Assembly (NCBI GenBank): GCA_020722965.1
Contig: DYJT01000018.1
Location: forward strand, 2,787-41,883
From: Brachyspira murdochii
GTDB lineage: Bacteria > Spirochaetota > JAAYUW01
Length of the DNA stretch: 39,097 nucleotides
Direction of reading: 5' to 3'
The notes beneath the pieces were generated by a model. That model saw nothing but the letters and a program-made list of their open reading frames with translations, did not search any database and was not told the DNA's origin. Numbering within the stretch: position 1 is the stretch's first letter; every line of letters begins with the position of its first letter. Made by a program: the position numbers and the translations under genes. Below, one piece after another: positions 17,038 to 25,277 of the stretch.

Positions 17038-17841
17038 ATGAGACATAATTTAATTCTTTCTCCTATATTTTTAACATTTTTAGGGACATTGTTTACCTAT
17101 TCCATGACTGCTTTAGGTGCTGCTATTGTTTTTTTATTCAAAAAATATAATAAAAAATTGATCGATGGAATGCTTGGTTTTGCTGCAGGGATAATGTTAG
17201 CAGCAAGTTTTTGGTCCCTGCTTGTGCCTTCGATAGAATTATCCCGACAGATGGGTAAAAATCCGATATTACCGGCAGCTATTGGATTTATAATTGGAGG
17301 TGTTTTTATTAGACTTATAGATTTTATATTACCACATTTACACATGGGGGAAGATAGACCAGAAGGTTTACCTTCAAAATTAAAAAAAATCGTTCTTTTG
17401 ACACTTGCAATGACCATACATAATATTCCAGAGGGTTTAGCGGTTGGAGTTGCTTTTGGTTCCATTGGTATAGAAGGTTCAGGTGTTACCATACTTAGCG
17501 CAGCTATTCTAGCGTTGGGTATTGGAATACAAAATTTCCCTGAAGGTGCTGCAATTTCGCTTCCATTGAAGGCGGAAGGTTTTTCAATCAAAAAAAGTTT
17601 TATGATTGGGCAATTATCAGCAGTTGCAGAACCAATTTTTGGTATTTTGGGAGCATTTCTTGTCCTATTAGTAAAATCAATCCTTCCTTATGCACTTTCT
17701 TTTGCGGCTGGAGCAATGATTTATGTTGTTGTTGAAGATTTAATTCCTGAATCTCAAAATTCCCAAAATACCGATATGGCAACAATGGGAACTCTGGTAG
17801 GTTTTCTTGTAATGATGATTCTAGATGTGGTATTTAGTTGA
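17038..17841 (+). CDS. ZIP-family metal transporter
   Basis: ZIP proteins import divalent metals, mainly zinc and also iron or manganese, across the cytoplasmic membrane. About eight hydrophobic segments can be drawn along the 267 residues. The two signature metal-site helices are clear: MTIHNIPEGLAVGVAFG in the fourth segment and QNFPEGAAISLPL in the fifth. The loop between segments 3 and 4 has a histidine pair (LPHLHMGE) in place of the long histidine-rich loop of eukaryotic ZIPs. GAGG 8 nt upstream supports the ATG. It lies between an intrinsic terminator and the promoter of the next gene, so it is probably transcribed alone. Exact metal specificity is unknown. Confidence 0.92.
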   Translation: MRHNLILSPIFLTFLGTLFTYSMTALGAAIVFLFKKYNKKLIDGMLGFAAGIMLAASFWSLLVPSIELSRQMGKNPILPAAIGFIIGGVFIRLIDFILPHLHMGEDRPEGLPSKLKKIVLLTLAMTIHNIPEGLAVGVAFGSIGIEGSGVTILSAAILALGIGIQNFPEGAAISLPLKAEGFSIKKSFMIGQLSAVAEPIFGILGAFLVLLVKSILPYALSFAAGAMIYVVVEDLIPESQNSQNTDMATMGTLVGFLVMMILDVVFS

Positions 17842-17865
17842 AAAAATAATATTTAAATATATAAT
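17838..17865 (+). promoter_or_regulatory. Promoter for the exported unknown protein
   Basis: TTGAAA (17838-17843) overlaps the ZIP stop codon; a perfect TATAAT (17860-17865) follows after 16 bases, about 34 nt before the next start. Confidence 0.6.
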
Positions 17866-17898
17866 ATATATAGAAATAAATAGTTTTGGAGGTCTATT

Positions 17899-18543
17899 AT
17901 GAAAATAGACAAATTCATATCCAGAGCTCTTATTTTTTTATTGATTTTGTTTTTTGGAAGTTTAACTATATTAGGTCAATTATCCTTTAATATGACAGTC
18001 GGATTTCCATTCCCTATTCTTACAAACATATCTTCCGAAGTTTTCGAAAGTTTAATGGTTTTTGCAGATATGGATTTATGCTATCTGAGGAATAATAATC
18101 TAATTGTAGGTATATATACAGAATTTTTAATGACTACACAGTTTTTTTTAGATACATATGAAACATTATTTTGGATTTTATTTTTTCCTATATCAATATT
18201 TCTAGCTCGTGAAGGGATATGGCCATTTCCTACTTTTCATGATACTTTTATTAACTTAAATATAGGACCTGTTATTGGTATTAGAATATTAAATGAGCAA
18301 AAAACAATAATTGACCTATTGGTAAAAATAGGTATAGGTAATTTGTCCTATTCTAAGGTAAGTTATCAAGGGTTAGCATTTAATTTAATACCCAATCTTT
18401 TAATTAAATTCCCCTTTGGTAAATTTGGTGGCTTTACAATGGTAATTGGCTACAATGTAATAATATTGAAAAATCCATTGGATAATGAAAAAATCTTGTA
18501 TTATCCATTCTTGGGAATTAATTTATACCTAGGGGAAAATTGA
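17899..18543 (+). CDS. Unknown exported protein, possibly a small outer-membrane barrel
   Basis: I do not recognise a family. Residues 10-30 form a hydrophobic signal-like segment after a basic start, ending near LGQ. The rest has many alternating hydrophobic/polar stretches (such as LSFNMTVGFPF, IVGIYTEF, LNIGPVIGI, FTMVIGYNVII) suggestive of beta strands. It ends in an aromatic/hydrophobic strand YPFLGINLYLGEN, like a final barrel strand. One longer hydrophobic stretch (about 82-105, rich in F, L, I and W) is unusual for a barrel and could be a membrane helix. Its own promoter and a strong GGAGGT site suggest good expression. It converges on the tRNA gene. It might instead be a porin-like lipid-binding protein. 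Confidence 0.55.
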   Translation: MKIDKFISRALIFLLILFFGSLTILGQLSFNMTVGFPFPILTNISSEVFESLMVFADMDLCYLRNNNLIVGIYTEFLMTTQFFLDTYETLFWILFFPISIFLAREGIWPFPTFHDTFINLNIGPVIGIRILNEQKTIIDLLVKIGIGNLSYSKVSYQGLAFNLIPNLLIKFPFGKFGGFTMVIGYNVIILKNPLDNEKILYYPFLGINLYLGEN

Positions 18544-18547
18544 AAAA

Positions 18548-18620
18548 TGGGTGGTATAGGACTTGAACCTATAGCCCCATGCACGTCAAGCATGTGCTCT
18601 GCCAGTTGAGCTAACCACCC
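18548..18620 (-). tRNA. tRNA-Val(GAC)
   Basis: On the minus strand the sequence folds as a full cloverleaf. The 7-bp acceptor stem is GGGTGGT/ACCACCC, the D arm is GCTC/GAGC, the anticodon stem CATGC/GCATG carries the loop TTGACGT (anticodon GAC), and the T arm has loop TTCAAGT. The discriminator base is A. The CCA end is not encoded (TTT follows). It lies 20 nt downstream of the fapA-like stop on the same strand, so it may be co-transcribed with that gene. Confidence 0.93.
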
Positions 18621-18640
18621 ATCGTTTTTATTTAACCATT

Positions 18641-20323
18641 TTATCTTTTTTTGTCAATATTCCTTTTATTTGTTTCTTCTTTTTTAGAACCTTTTTCAAG
18701 AGATTTTTCTTTACTAAATTTTTCTTCAATCTTTTGAAAAATATTTAATGACTTAAAAAGATTCTCGATTCTATCTTTAATTTTAATTGGAAGACTAATA
18801 ATACTTATTGCAGGTCCTGGTTTATAATAGATAGTGACCTCTGTATAATCTTTCTCTATTTTATGTTCGCAAATGGGACCGATCATCATATTATCTTCAA
18901 ATATAGTTTTAATAACAAAAACATGACTTTGAAGATTATAAATTTTCGATTCTATTCTTTTTTCATATTTCGAAAGCATATCGAGCTTAAATTTCCTGAT
19001 TTTCTCATTTTCTATCTTCTGAGCTTCCAAGATTAGTTTTTTAATTATCTGTAAATTTTGTTCTGCCAAATATGAATGTCCAAGATATATCCTATTTGCA
19101 TTTCCATGATCATTGCCAAGATTTTTAACTATTATATCTTTTGAGCAGTGAATTATGGATGAAAGAATCACTCCATTTTTTAAGTAACAGATAAGATTTT
19201 TGTTTATATATAAAAGTGAATTCATAATATCATCATCTACAATACAATCTCTTTTTACAAAAAATGATGCATTTCTTATGTATTTAGAATAAAGAGATCC
19301 TTCGCAAAAATAAAGGGTCTTGGGTTTTCCAATTATCCCTCCTTCGCAAATAATGTTACCTTTGACCTTTAATGAAGATGGCGATGAGATCATCCCATGA
19401 ACGATAAGATCTCCTTCGACATTTACATCAATATTTTCTAAAATATTGCCACTAATTAAAACAGAAGAGTTGCTATTTATATTTCCAGTGTATAATGATG
19501 CATCTCCGGAAATTTTAACAAGATTAAAAATGTTAATTATCTTACCGCTAAGAGACAGAACACCATCATTAGAAGCTACGACAAATCCCTCATTTTTTTC
19601 TACATTCATTCCACAGATGAAAAAGGGATCGTTATCATAAGAAGATGGGATGGGTTTACCAAATATATCATAACCATCTTCATTGACTTTTTCTGGGATC
19701 ACTTTTGCAATAGTGTCACCTTTTTTGAAGCTTCTTAAGAAATTTCTCTCAAAAAAGTTAATGTTTCCTTTTTCATCAAGTTTTCCGGCGGTTAATTTAT
19801 CATCAAACAATGGGAAAATTTTTTCACAGTTTCCATTAATTGGTTCTTTTCCGCTAGCAATAACAAAAATTCCTGATTGTTTATTTGATATAATTTTATT
19901 AATAAGATTAGTATCAATATATGGAGAATGAATTTCATTTAAATCGTGAAATAATAAGTCTTTATCAAAAAAATTCAAAATAGTATTTGTCAAGATAAGA
20001 TATAACTTCATATTATCATTGGAGACAACATAAATTGGATCAATTTTTACAAAAGAACCAGTAATTGTTACAAAGCCTTGATTTGAAGTGCAAAAAGAAT
20101 GTTCATCCGTGTTATAATATATATCTCCTTTCAAAATCTCGGAAAAATTTAAATTAGAAGAATCTTTTACATTTTCTAGCTCTGTATCTAAAATTGCTAT
20201 TTTTTGATGTACTTTTACAAAGGATTTCGCAAGAATCTCAAGATTAACGCTACTTAATTTATGTTTCTTTAAATTATCTAATATCGAGTCGATAGGTAAA
20301 TTTTTTTCTAATAAAAATTTCAT
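18641..20323 (-). CDS. FapA/DUF342-family protein
   Basis: DUF342 (FapA) proteins are beta-solenoid proteins common in spirochaetes, clostridia and vibrios; some are linked to flagellar assembly or membrane-curvature binding, but the biochemical role is not settled. The landmarks are an N-terminal helical region, ASGKEPINGNCEKIFP with GKLDEKGNINF (the typical 'G.P..G..G' start) and FKKGDTIAKVIP followed by GYDIFGKPIP. Then come short repeated strands with regular glycines (about 255-370), consistent with a right-handed solenoid. A coiled coil (about 415-460) and a C-terminal beta segment near IYYKPGPAISI follow, then a charged tail. The ribosome binding site (AAAGG) is only one base from the ATG, so the start is uncertain. 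It follows add by 8 bases. Confidence 0.82.
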   Translation of the reverse strand: MKFLLEKNLPIDSILDNLKKHKLSSVNLEILAKSFVKVHQKIAILDTELENVKDSSNLNFSEILKGDIYYNTDEHSFCTSNQGFVTITGSFVKIDPIYVVSNDNMKLYLILTNTILNFFDKDLLFHDLNEIHSPYIDTNLINKIISNKQSGIFVIASGKEPINGNCEKIFPLFDDKLTAGKLDEKGNINFFERNFLRSFKKGDTIAKVIPEKVNEDGYDIFGKPIPSSYDNDPFFICGMNVEKNEGFVVASNDGVLSLSGKIINIFNLVKISGDASLYTGNINSNSSVLISGNILENIDVNVEGDLIVHGMISSPSSLKVKGNIICEGGIIGKPKTLYFCEGSLYSKYIRNASFFVKRDCIVDDDIMNSLLYINKNLICYLKNGVILSSIIHCSKDIIVKNLGNDHGNANRIYLGHSYLAEQNLQIIKKLILEAQKIENEKIRKFKLDMLSKYEKRIESKIYNLQSHVFVIKTIFEDNMMIGPICEHKIEKDYTEVTIYYKPGPAISIISLPIKIKDRIENLFKSLNIFQKIEEKFSKEKSLEKGSKKEETNKRNIDKKR

Positions 20324-20331
20324 GCCTTTTT

Positions 20332-21414
20332 TTATATGAGATAATTTTTTTCAAATTCTGAAACTTTTTTTAAATATTTTTTTAAAAGTTCCTTTTTATC
20401 TTTTTCAGATAAAAATGAGCTATTTATAGCAGTCTGGTTTATTTCAACAAGTTTATTATAATCGAATGAAAAATAATTGACAAGTTTTAGGTAATCATCG
20501 GTTAAATCAGAATTTTGAATAATGGGATCATCTGTATTAATAGTTACAGGTACTCCATTTTCGATAAGTCTGGCGCATGGATGAGTTTTTTCATCTGGCC
20601 AGGAACCAGTTTGGTGATTGGATGTAATACATTGTTCTAATGCTATTCCTTTTTCTTTTAAGTATTTTTGAAGATTTTTGTCATGTATTGCAGCGACTCC
20701 ATGACCTATTCTGGATGCATAACATAACATTATGGCATCCCATATGGAAGAAGAAGGGGTAACTTCTCCGGCATGAACAGTTGCCTTGTATATACCATCA
20801 TTAAAAATCTCATTAAAAAATTTGGAAAAATCTTTGGGGGGGAAATTTATTTCATCACCTGCAAGATCTATCCCAACAATATCTGGAATATTGGCTTTTA
20901 TTAATTTTTTATAAAGAGCTATCATCTCCTTTTGGTTTTGTTTTCCCCTATTAAATGTAATAAGATATTTTATATTTAAATTTATCTCTTTTGCCGCTTT
21001 ATTACAAGAATCTATTATAAGCTTTGTAACTTCGATTCTATCAAAATTGTTTTCTAATGAATAATGTTCTGGTGAGAATCTTAATTCTATATAAAATATA
21101 GACTCTTTTTCTAGAGCCTTGACAGAATCAATACAGACTCTTTCAATATCTTCATAACTTTTATACCAATTATTTTTGAATTTAGATAAAAATAACAAAA
21201 AATCTGGCTTTTCATCCTTAGGAAATTGAATGGACCTTGAAAATTCCTCAAAATTATCAGGATAATTTAATTTGTTTTTTTTTGAAAGATAAAATAGGGT
21301 TTCTAATGGCATTGTTCCTTCAAGGTGTCTATGTAATTCCACTTTTGGGAAATGTGACATAATCTCTTTTGTATATATAAGTTTTGGTGGGCTACTTAAA
21401 TTTTTCTTTATCAT
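20332..21414 (-). CDS. add: Adenosine deaminase family protein
   Basis: The enzyme converts adenosine (or 2'-deoxyadenosine) to inosine with a zinc-activated water. The metal-dependent amidohydrolase motifs are in order: ELHRHLEGT (HxH zinc ligands, about residue 27), VDLAG-like IDLAGDE, HAGEV (histidine plus the catalytic glutamate), RIGHGVAA, and TINTDDP (zinc and catalytic aspartates). The 360-residue length is typical. Related adenine or 6-aminodeoxyfutalosine deaminases share these motifs, so the nucleoside specificity is inferred. It is the first gene of a leftward unit with the FapA-like gene 8 bases downstream, and is divergent from serS. Confidence 0.9.
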   Translation of the reverse strand: MIKKNLSSPPKLIYTKEIMSHFPKVELHRHLEGTMPLETLFYLSKKNKLNYPDNFEEFSRSIQFPKDEKPDFLLFLSKFKNNWYKSYEDIERVCIDSVKALEKESIFYIELRFSPEHYSLENNFDRIEVTKLIIDSCNKAAKEINLNIKYLITFNRGKQNQKEMIALYKKLIKANIPDIVGIDLAGDEINFPPKDFSKFFNEIFNDGIYKATVHAGEVTPSSSIWDAIMLCYASRIGHGVAAIHDKNLQKYLKEKGIALEQCITSNHQTGSWPDEKTHPCARLIENGVPVTINTDDPIIQNSDLTDDYLKLVNYFSFDYNKLVEINQTAINSSFLSEKDKKELLKKYLKKVSEFEKNYLI

Positions 21415-21562
21415 TTTTTTACCTAATTTTATGATGTAAAAAATAAAATTAAATATTAAAGTTTTTAATTATATCGGCATTCGAAATATTAAAATGTAGA
21501 ATAAGTTTTTTATTGGAAAATTTTAATAAAATGTTAATTCTTTTTATAAATAAGGGGTAAAT

Positions 21563-22846
21563 ATGTTAGATTTAAAATTTATAGAAGAAAATAAAGATTT
21601 GGTTAAGCAGGGTATAATTAAAAAAAATTTTAAAGTCGATATCGATAGATTGCTTGATTTAAATGCCCAAAGAAAAGCATTAACAAGGGAAAGTGAACAT
21701 ATTAAAGGTATTAAAAATTCTGTATCTAAAGAAATTTCAAAACTAAATAATGAAGAAAAAATGATAAAATTAGCTCAGATGAAGGATTTAACTGAAAAAG
21801 AAAGGCAAATTGATGATAAATTAAATAAAATAAGGCAGGAAATAAATGATTTACTCTTAACTGTACCAAATCCTCCAGAAGAATCTGTCCCTGTAGGTAA
21901 AGATGATACAGAAAATGTTGAGGTCCAAAGGGTTGGGAAGATTAAAAGAAAAGAAGAATTTGAAACTTTTAAAGATCATATTGAACTTGGAATCTTACTT
22001 GATATAATCGATTTTAATAGGGCTTCTAAGATTGCTGGAAGTAGAACATATTATCTGAAAAATGAAGGAGTTCTTCTTCAGCTTGCCATAATGAGATTTG
22101 CACTCGATACTATCTTGGCAAAGGGTTTTATACCTTTTTATCCGCCTTATTTAGTTAAAGATATAGCTATGACAGGGACGGGATATTTCCCGGTAGGGAA
22201 AGAACAAAGCTATAGCATGGAAAAAGATGAACTTTTTCTTATAGGAACATCAGAAGTTTCTTTGGTTTCATATCATTATGATGAAATTATTGATGAAGAC
22301 CTTTTACCCATAAAATATGCCGGTTATTCTTCCTGCTTTAGAAGAGAGGCTGGAACTTATGGGAAAGATACCAAGGGTCTATATAGAATTCATCAATTCG
22401 AAAAAATAGAACAGGTAATAATCTGCAAAAATAGCAAAGAAGAATCAGATTATTTTCATGATTATATATTAAAAAATTCAAAAGAATTAATTGAAAAACT
22501 TGAGTTACCATATAGGGTAGTAAATGTTTGCACCGGTGATTTAGGTCTTGGGCAGGTAAAAAAGAACGATATTGAATGCTGGATGCCATCAAGAGATGGG
22601 TATGGAGAGACACATTCATGTTCAAGTTTTTATGATTTTCAATCTAGAAGATCTAAAATAAGAGTAAAATCTAAAGATGGCTCGACTTATTATCCTTATA
22701 CTTTGAATAATACACTTATAGCTTCACCAAGAATTTTAATACCAATTTTAGAAATGAATCAATTACCCGATGGTTCGGTTAAGATTCCAAAGGTTCTTTT
22801 ACCATACATGAACGGGATAGATATTATAAGACCCAAAAAAGTATGA
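21563..22846 (+). CDS. serS: Seryl-tRNA synthetase
   Basis: SerS charges tRNA-Ser, and tRNA-Sec where present, with serine. The N-terminal region (about residues 30-105) is the long antiparallel coiled coil that grips the tRNA's variable arm. The class II core shows LIGTSEVSL (the TAEVPL-like serine site), motif 2 FRREAGTYGKDTKGLYRIHQFEK, and motif 3 around NTLIASPRILIPILE. Here TSEVSLV replaces the commoner TAEVPLT, a modest variation seen in divergent SerRS. The 427-residue length is normal. An AAGGGGT site precedes the ATG. It overlaps the ROK-kinase gene by four bases. Confidence 0.95.
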   Translation: MLDLKFIEENKDLVKQGIIKKNFKVDIDRLLDLNAQRKALTRESEHIKGIKNSVSKEISKLNNEEKMIKLAQMKDLTEKERQIDDKLNKIRQEINDLLLTVPNPPEESVPVGKDDTENVEVQRVGKIKRKEEFETFKDHIELGILLDIIDFNRASKIAGSRTYYLKNEGVLLQLAIMRFALDTILAKGFIPFYPPYLVKDIAMTGTGYFPVGKEQSYSMEKDELFLIGTSEVSLVSYHYDEIIDEDLLPIKYAGYSSCFRREAGTYGKDTKGLYRIHQFEKIEQVIICKNSKEESDYFHDYILKNSKELIEKLELPYRVVNVCTGDLGLGQVKKNDIECWMPSRDGYGETHSCSSFYDFQSRRSKIRVKSKDGSTYYPYTLNNTLIASPRILIPILEMNQLPDGSVKIPKVLLPYMNGIDIIRPKKV

Positions 22847-23898
22847 AAAAGATAGAATACTATTCTTTTGGCATAGACATTGGTGGTACAAATACTAAAA
22901 TATCTATTTTCCATATCTGTTCAACAAAGAAAAAAGATAAACAGCAGATTAGATTAAAATTTAATGATTTATCTTTAGGAATAAAATTAATAGATAGTAC
23001 CACTTTTAAAACAGTCGAATCAGGTAATAACTTAAACAATTTTATCGATAATTTATACAGATCATTTAATCTATTATTGACTAAAAATAATATAAACAAA
23101 AACTATCGATTTGCATTTTCTTTTGCTACACCTGGATTACCAGATAATTTAAAAAAAAGGGTAATTGGCGGGGCTTATAATATTGAATTTTTGAATAAAA
23201 TAGATTTTAAAAAGGTTATTAGAAATTTCGATAAAGATTACTTATATTTAAATTTAATAAATGATGTAACATCACAGGGTTATTATGAACAGGTCTTAAA
23301 AAAGGATAAGTTTATCAATTCTGATGATATAGCCTTACTTATAGCCATAGGGACTGGAATTGGGGGAGCCATATTTTCAAAAGATAAGATAATACTAGGT
23401 CATAGAGGATGGGCTGCAGAATTTGGACATTTACCAATATGGTTTGAAAGCATGGGAAATTTAAAATATAAATGCACATGTGGTAAATTAAATTGCATAG
23501 AGACTTTTGCTTCTGCAAGAGCCTATATAAATATGCTAAAAGAAAAAGGATTATTTTTAAACGCAGAAGAGGCTATTTTAAAATTTTTGTCAAATGATTC
23601 TAATGATGAAATTTTAACAATAACAGAATTTTGGTTAGATTCTTTGTCTTCTTTAATCTCTTCATTAATTTATATTTTTAATCCATCTATTATAATCATT
23701 GGAGGATCAATAGCAAAAATCGAGAAATTTTCGGAATTACTTTATAATAAAACAAAAGAAAAGGTAAACCCTATAATTTTTGAAAATGTTAAATTTTATC
23801 CTTCTTCTTCAGCCGTTTTAGCCGGCACTTATGGAGCTGTTATTCATGGTATAACTGCAGAATTTAAGAAAATAAGGAGAAATTATGCCAGCCGATAA
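22843..23898 (+). CDS. ROK-family sugar kinase
   Basis: ROK kinases phosphorylate glucose, fructose, N-acetylglucosamine or N-acetylmannosamine with ATP. FGIDIGGTNTK (residues 8-18) is the phosphate loop, INDV near residue 140 holds the catalytic aspartate, GTGIGGAIF the sugar-side glycine loop, and WAAEFGHLP includes the conserved EFGH. The zinc motif CTCGKLNCIE (about 209) is the ROK signature. No DNA-binding domain is present, so it is a kinase rather than a NagC/XylR repressor. It overlaps serS by four bases, and the UDP-sugar pyrophosphorylase gene starts 14 bases before its stop. That link suggests a sugar-activation route, possibly GlcNAc or glucose. Confidence 0.88.
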   Translation: MKKIEYYSFGIDIGGTNTKISIFHICSTKKKDKQQIRLKFNDLSLGIKLIDSTTFKTVESGNNLNNFIDNLYRSFNLLLTKNNINKNYRFAFSFATPGLPDNLKKRVIGGAYNIEFLNKIDFKKVIRNFDKDYLYLNLINDVTSQGYYEQVLKKDKFINSDDIALLIAIGTGIGGAIFSKDKIILGHRGWAAEFGHLPIWFESMGNLKYKCTCGKLNCIETFASARAYINMLKEKGLFLNAEEAILKFLSNDSNDEILTITEFWLDSLSSLISSLIYIFNPSIIIIGGSIAKIEKFSELLYNKTKEKVNPIIFENVKFYPSSSAVLAGTYGAVIHGITAEFKKIRRNYASR

Positions 23899-25264
23899 CT
23901 TAGTAGAGATTTTACAAGCTAATAAGCAGGATAAATTAATTGAATATTTAATGGAAATTGATGAAAAATCGAAAGATAAGCTTATTGAAAGGTTGTCTAG
24001 CCTGGATTTAAAAAATTACTTTAATATATTAAAAAAAGATATTAGTACAAATCAATCGAAGTTTAAAAAATTAGATAAACCATTTGTTTTTGAACAGGGT
24101 AAATTCGATTCTGAGAAATACAAAAAAGTGGGGTTAAATGTTTTAAAAAATAAAGAAGTTGGTTTTTTTATAGTAGCAGGGGGTCAGGGTTCTAGGCTTG
24201 GTTTCGAACATCCAAAAGGAATGTTTCCAATTTCGCCTATCTGTAATAAGACTCTTTTTCAAATTCATCTAGAAAAGGTTATAGCCTGTGGTAGATATTA
24301 TGGTTTTAAACCCTATTTGTTCATAATGACAAGTTCAACAAATCATGATGAGACTGTGCAATACTTTAAAAACGAACTAAAAGATCTTTTTAATCTATCC
24401 AACATCTATTTTTTCAATCAAAGAGATTTGCCAGCTGTTGATCTTGATGGAAATCTGATTTTAAGCGATAGTTTAGCTCCTTTTACAGCTCCAGACGGAC
24501 ATGGTGGAGCTCTTTTAGCATTGAAAAATAGTAGCATGATTGACATAATGAAAGAAAATGGGATAAAGTACCTTTCATATTTTCAAGTGGATAATCCTTT
24601 GGTTAATATTGCAGATCCTGTATTTTTAGGGTTACATATTTTAGAAAAAAGTGAGGTTTCTTCAAAGGTCTTGCCAAAAAGATCTGCAGATGAAAAGGTG
24701 GGTGTCGCTTCCATTTCCGATGGTAAAGCCATGGTTGTCGAATATTCTGATTTACCGCAAGATTTAGCTACTAAAAAAGATAGTGATGGTAGACTTCTTT
24801 TTAACTATGGTTCGATTGCAATACATATATTTTCTACCGAATTTATAAATAGAATTACCACCAAGGATTTGCAACTCCCATATCATATTGCCAAAAAAAA
24901 GATCCCTTATTTTGATATTAAAACTAAAAAAATTGTAAATCCCGATAAACCTAATGGGATAAAGATGGAACAATTTATCTTTGACTCAATACCTATGGCT
25001 GAAAATGCGATTTTTTATGAGACAATTAGAGAAAATGAATTTTCTCCATTAAAAAATAAAGATGGAGAGGATTCAATTTATACCTGTAAAAACGGCATAT
25101 CTAATTTCTATAAGAATTGGTTTAAGTTAAGCAACATCGAATTTGAAGATGAAAATTCAACCACCGTTGAAGTATCTTCTTTTTTCGCCTTCACAGAAGA
25201 TGAATTTAAAATTAAAATTAAAAAATATGTAAATAAGGTACCAAAAAAATTGTATTTAGAATGA
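23885..25264 (+). CDS. UDPGP-family sugar pyrophosphorylase, UDP-GlcNAc pyrophosphorylase (UAP) type
   Basis: This is a UTP:sugar-1-phosphate uridylyltransferase of the UDPGP family, the group best known from eukaryotic UAP1, not the bacterial GlmU or GalU families. The catalytic loop is AGGQGSRLGFEHPKGMF (about residues 98-114). KTLFQIHLEK, then DGHGGALLAL and YFQVDNPLVNIADPVFLG, are close to the UAP forms (VDNxLVxxADPxFxG). A basic lysine-rich substrate region and GIKMEQFIFDSIP match the C-terminal part. The 459-residue length fits the shorter bacterial members. It overlaps the ROK kinase gene by 14 bases. UDP-GlcNAc is the probable product, but UDP-glucose or UDP-GalNAc is possible. Confidence 0.85.
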   Translation: MPADNLVEILQANKQDKLIEYLMEIDEKSKDKLIERLSSLDLKNYFNILKKDISTNQSKFKKLDKPFVFEQGKFDSEKYKKVGLNVLKNKEVGFFIVAGGQGSRLGFEHPKGMFPISPICNKTLFQIHLEKVIACGRYYGFKPYLFIMTSSTNHDETVQYFKNELKDLFNLSNIYFFNQRDLPAVDLDGNLILSDSLAPFTAPDGHGGALLALKNSSMIDIMKENGIKYLSYFQVDNPLVNIADPVFLGLHILEKSEVSSKVLPKRSADEKVGVASISDGKAMVVEYSDLPQDLATKKDSDGRLLFNYGSIAIHIFSTEFINRITTKDLQLPYHIAKKKIPYFDIKTKKIVNPDKPNGIKMEQFIFDSIPMAENAIFYETIRENEFSPLKNKDGEDSIYTCKNGISNFYKNWFKLSNIEFEDENSTTVEVSSFFAFTEDEFKIKIKKYVNKVPKKLYLE

Positions 25265-25277
25265 TTAAATGTTAATT

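Noticed and set aside
17097-17591. A 164-residue open frame on the minus strand inside the ZIP gene
   Set aside because: It is an antisense shadow of a well-conserved transporter; proline- and alanine-rich translation without family features.
18548-18620. The tRNA-Val gene as an integration site
   Set aside because: No partial duplicate of its 3' end was seen in the flanking sequence, and its neighbours are ordinary chromosomal genes.
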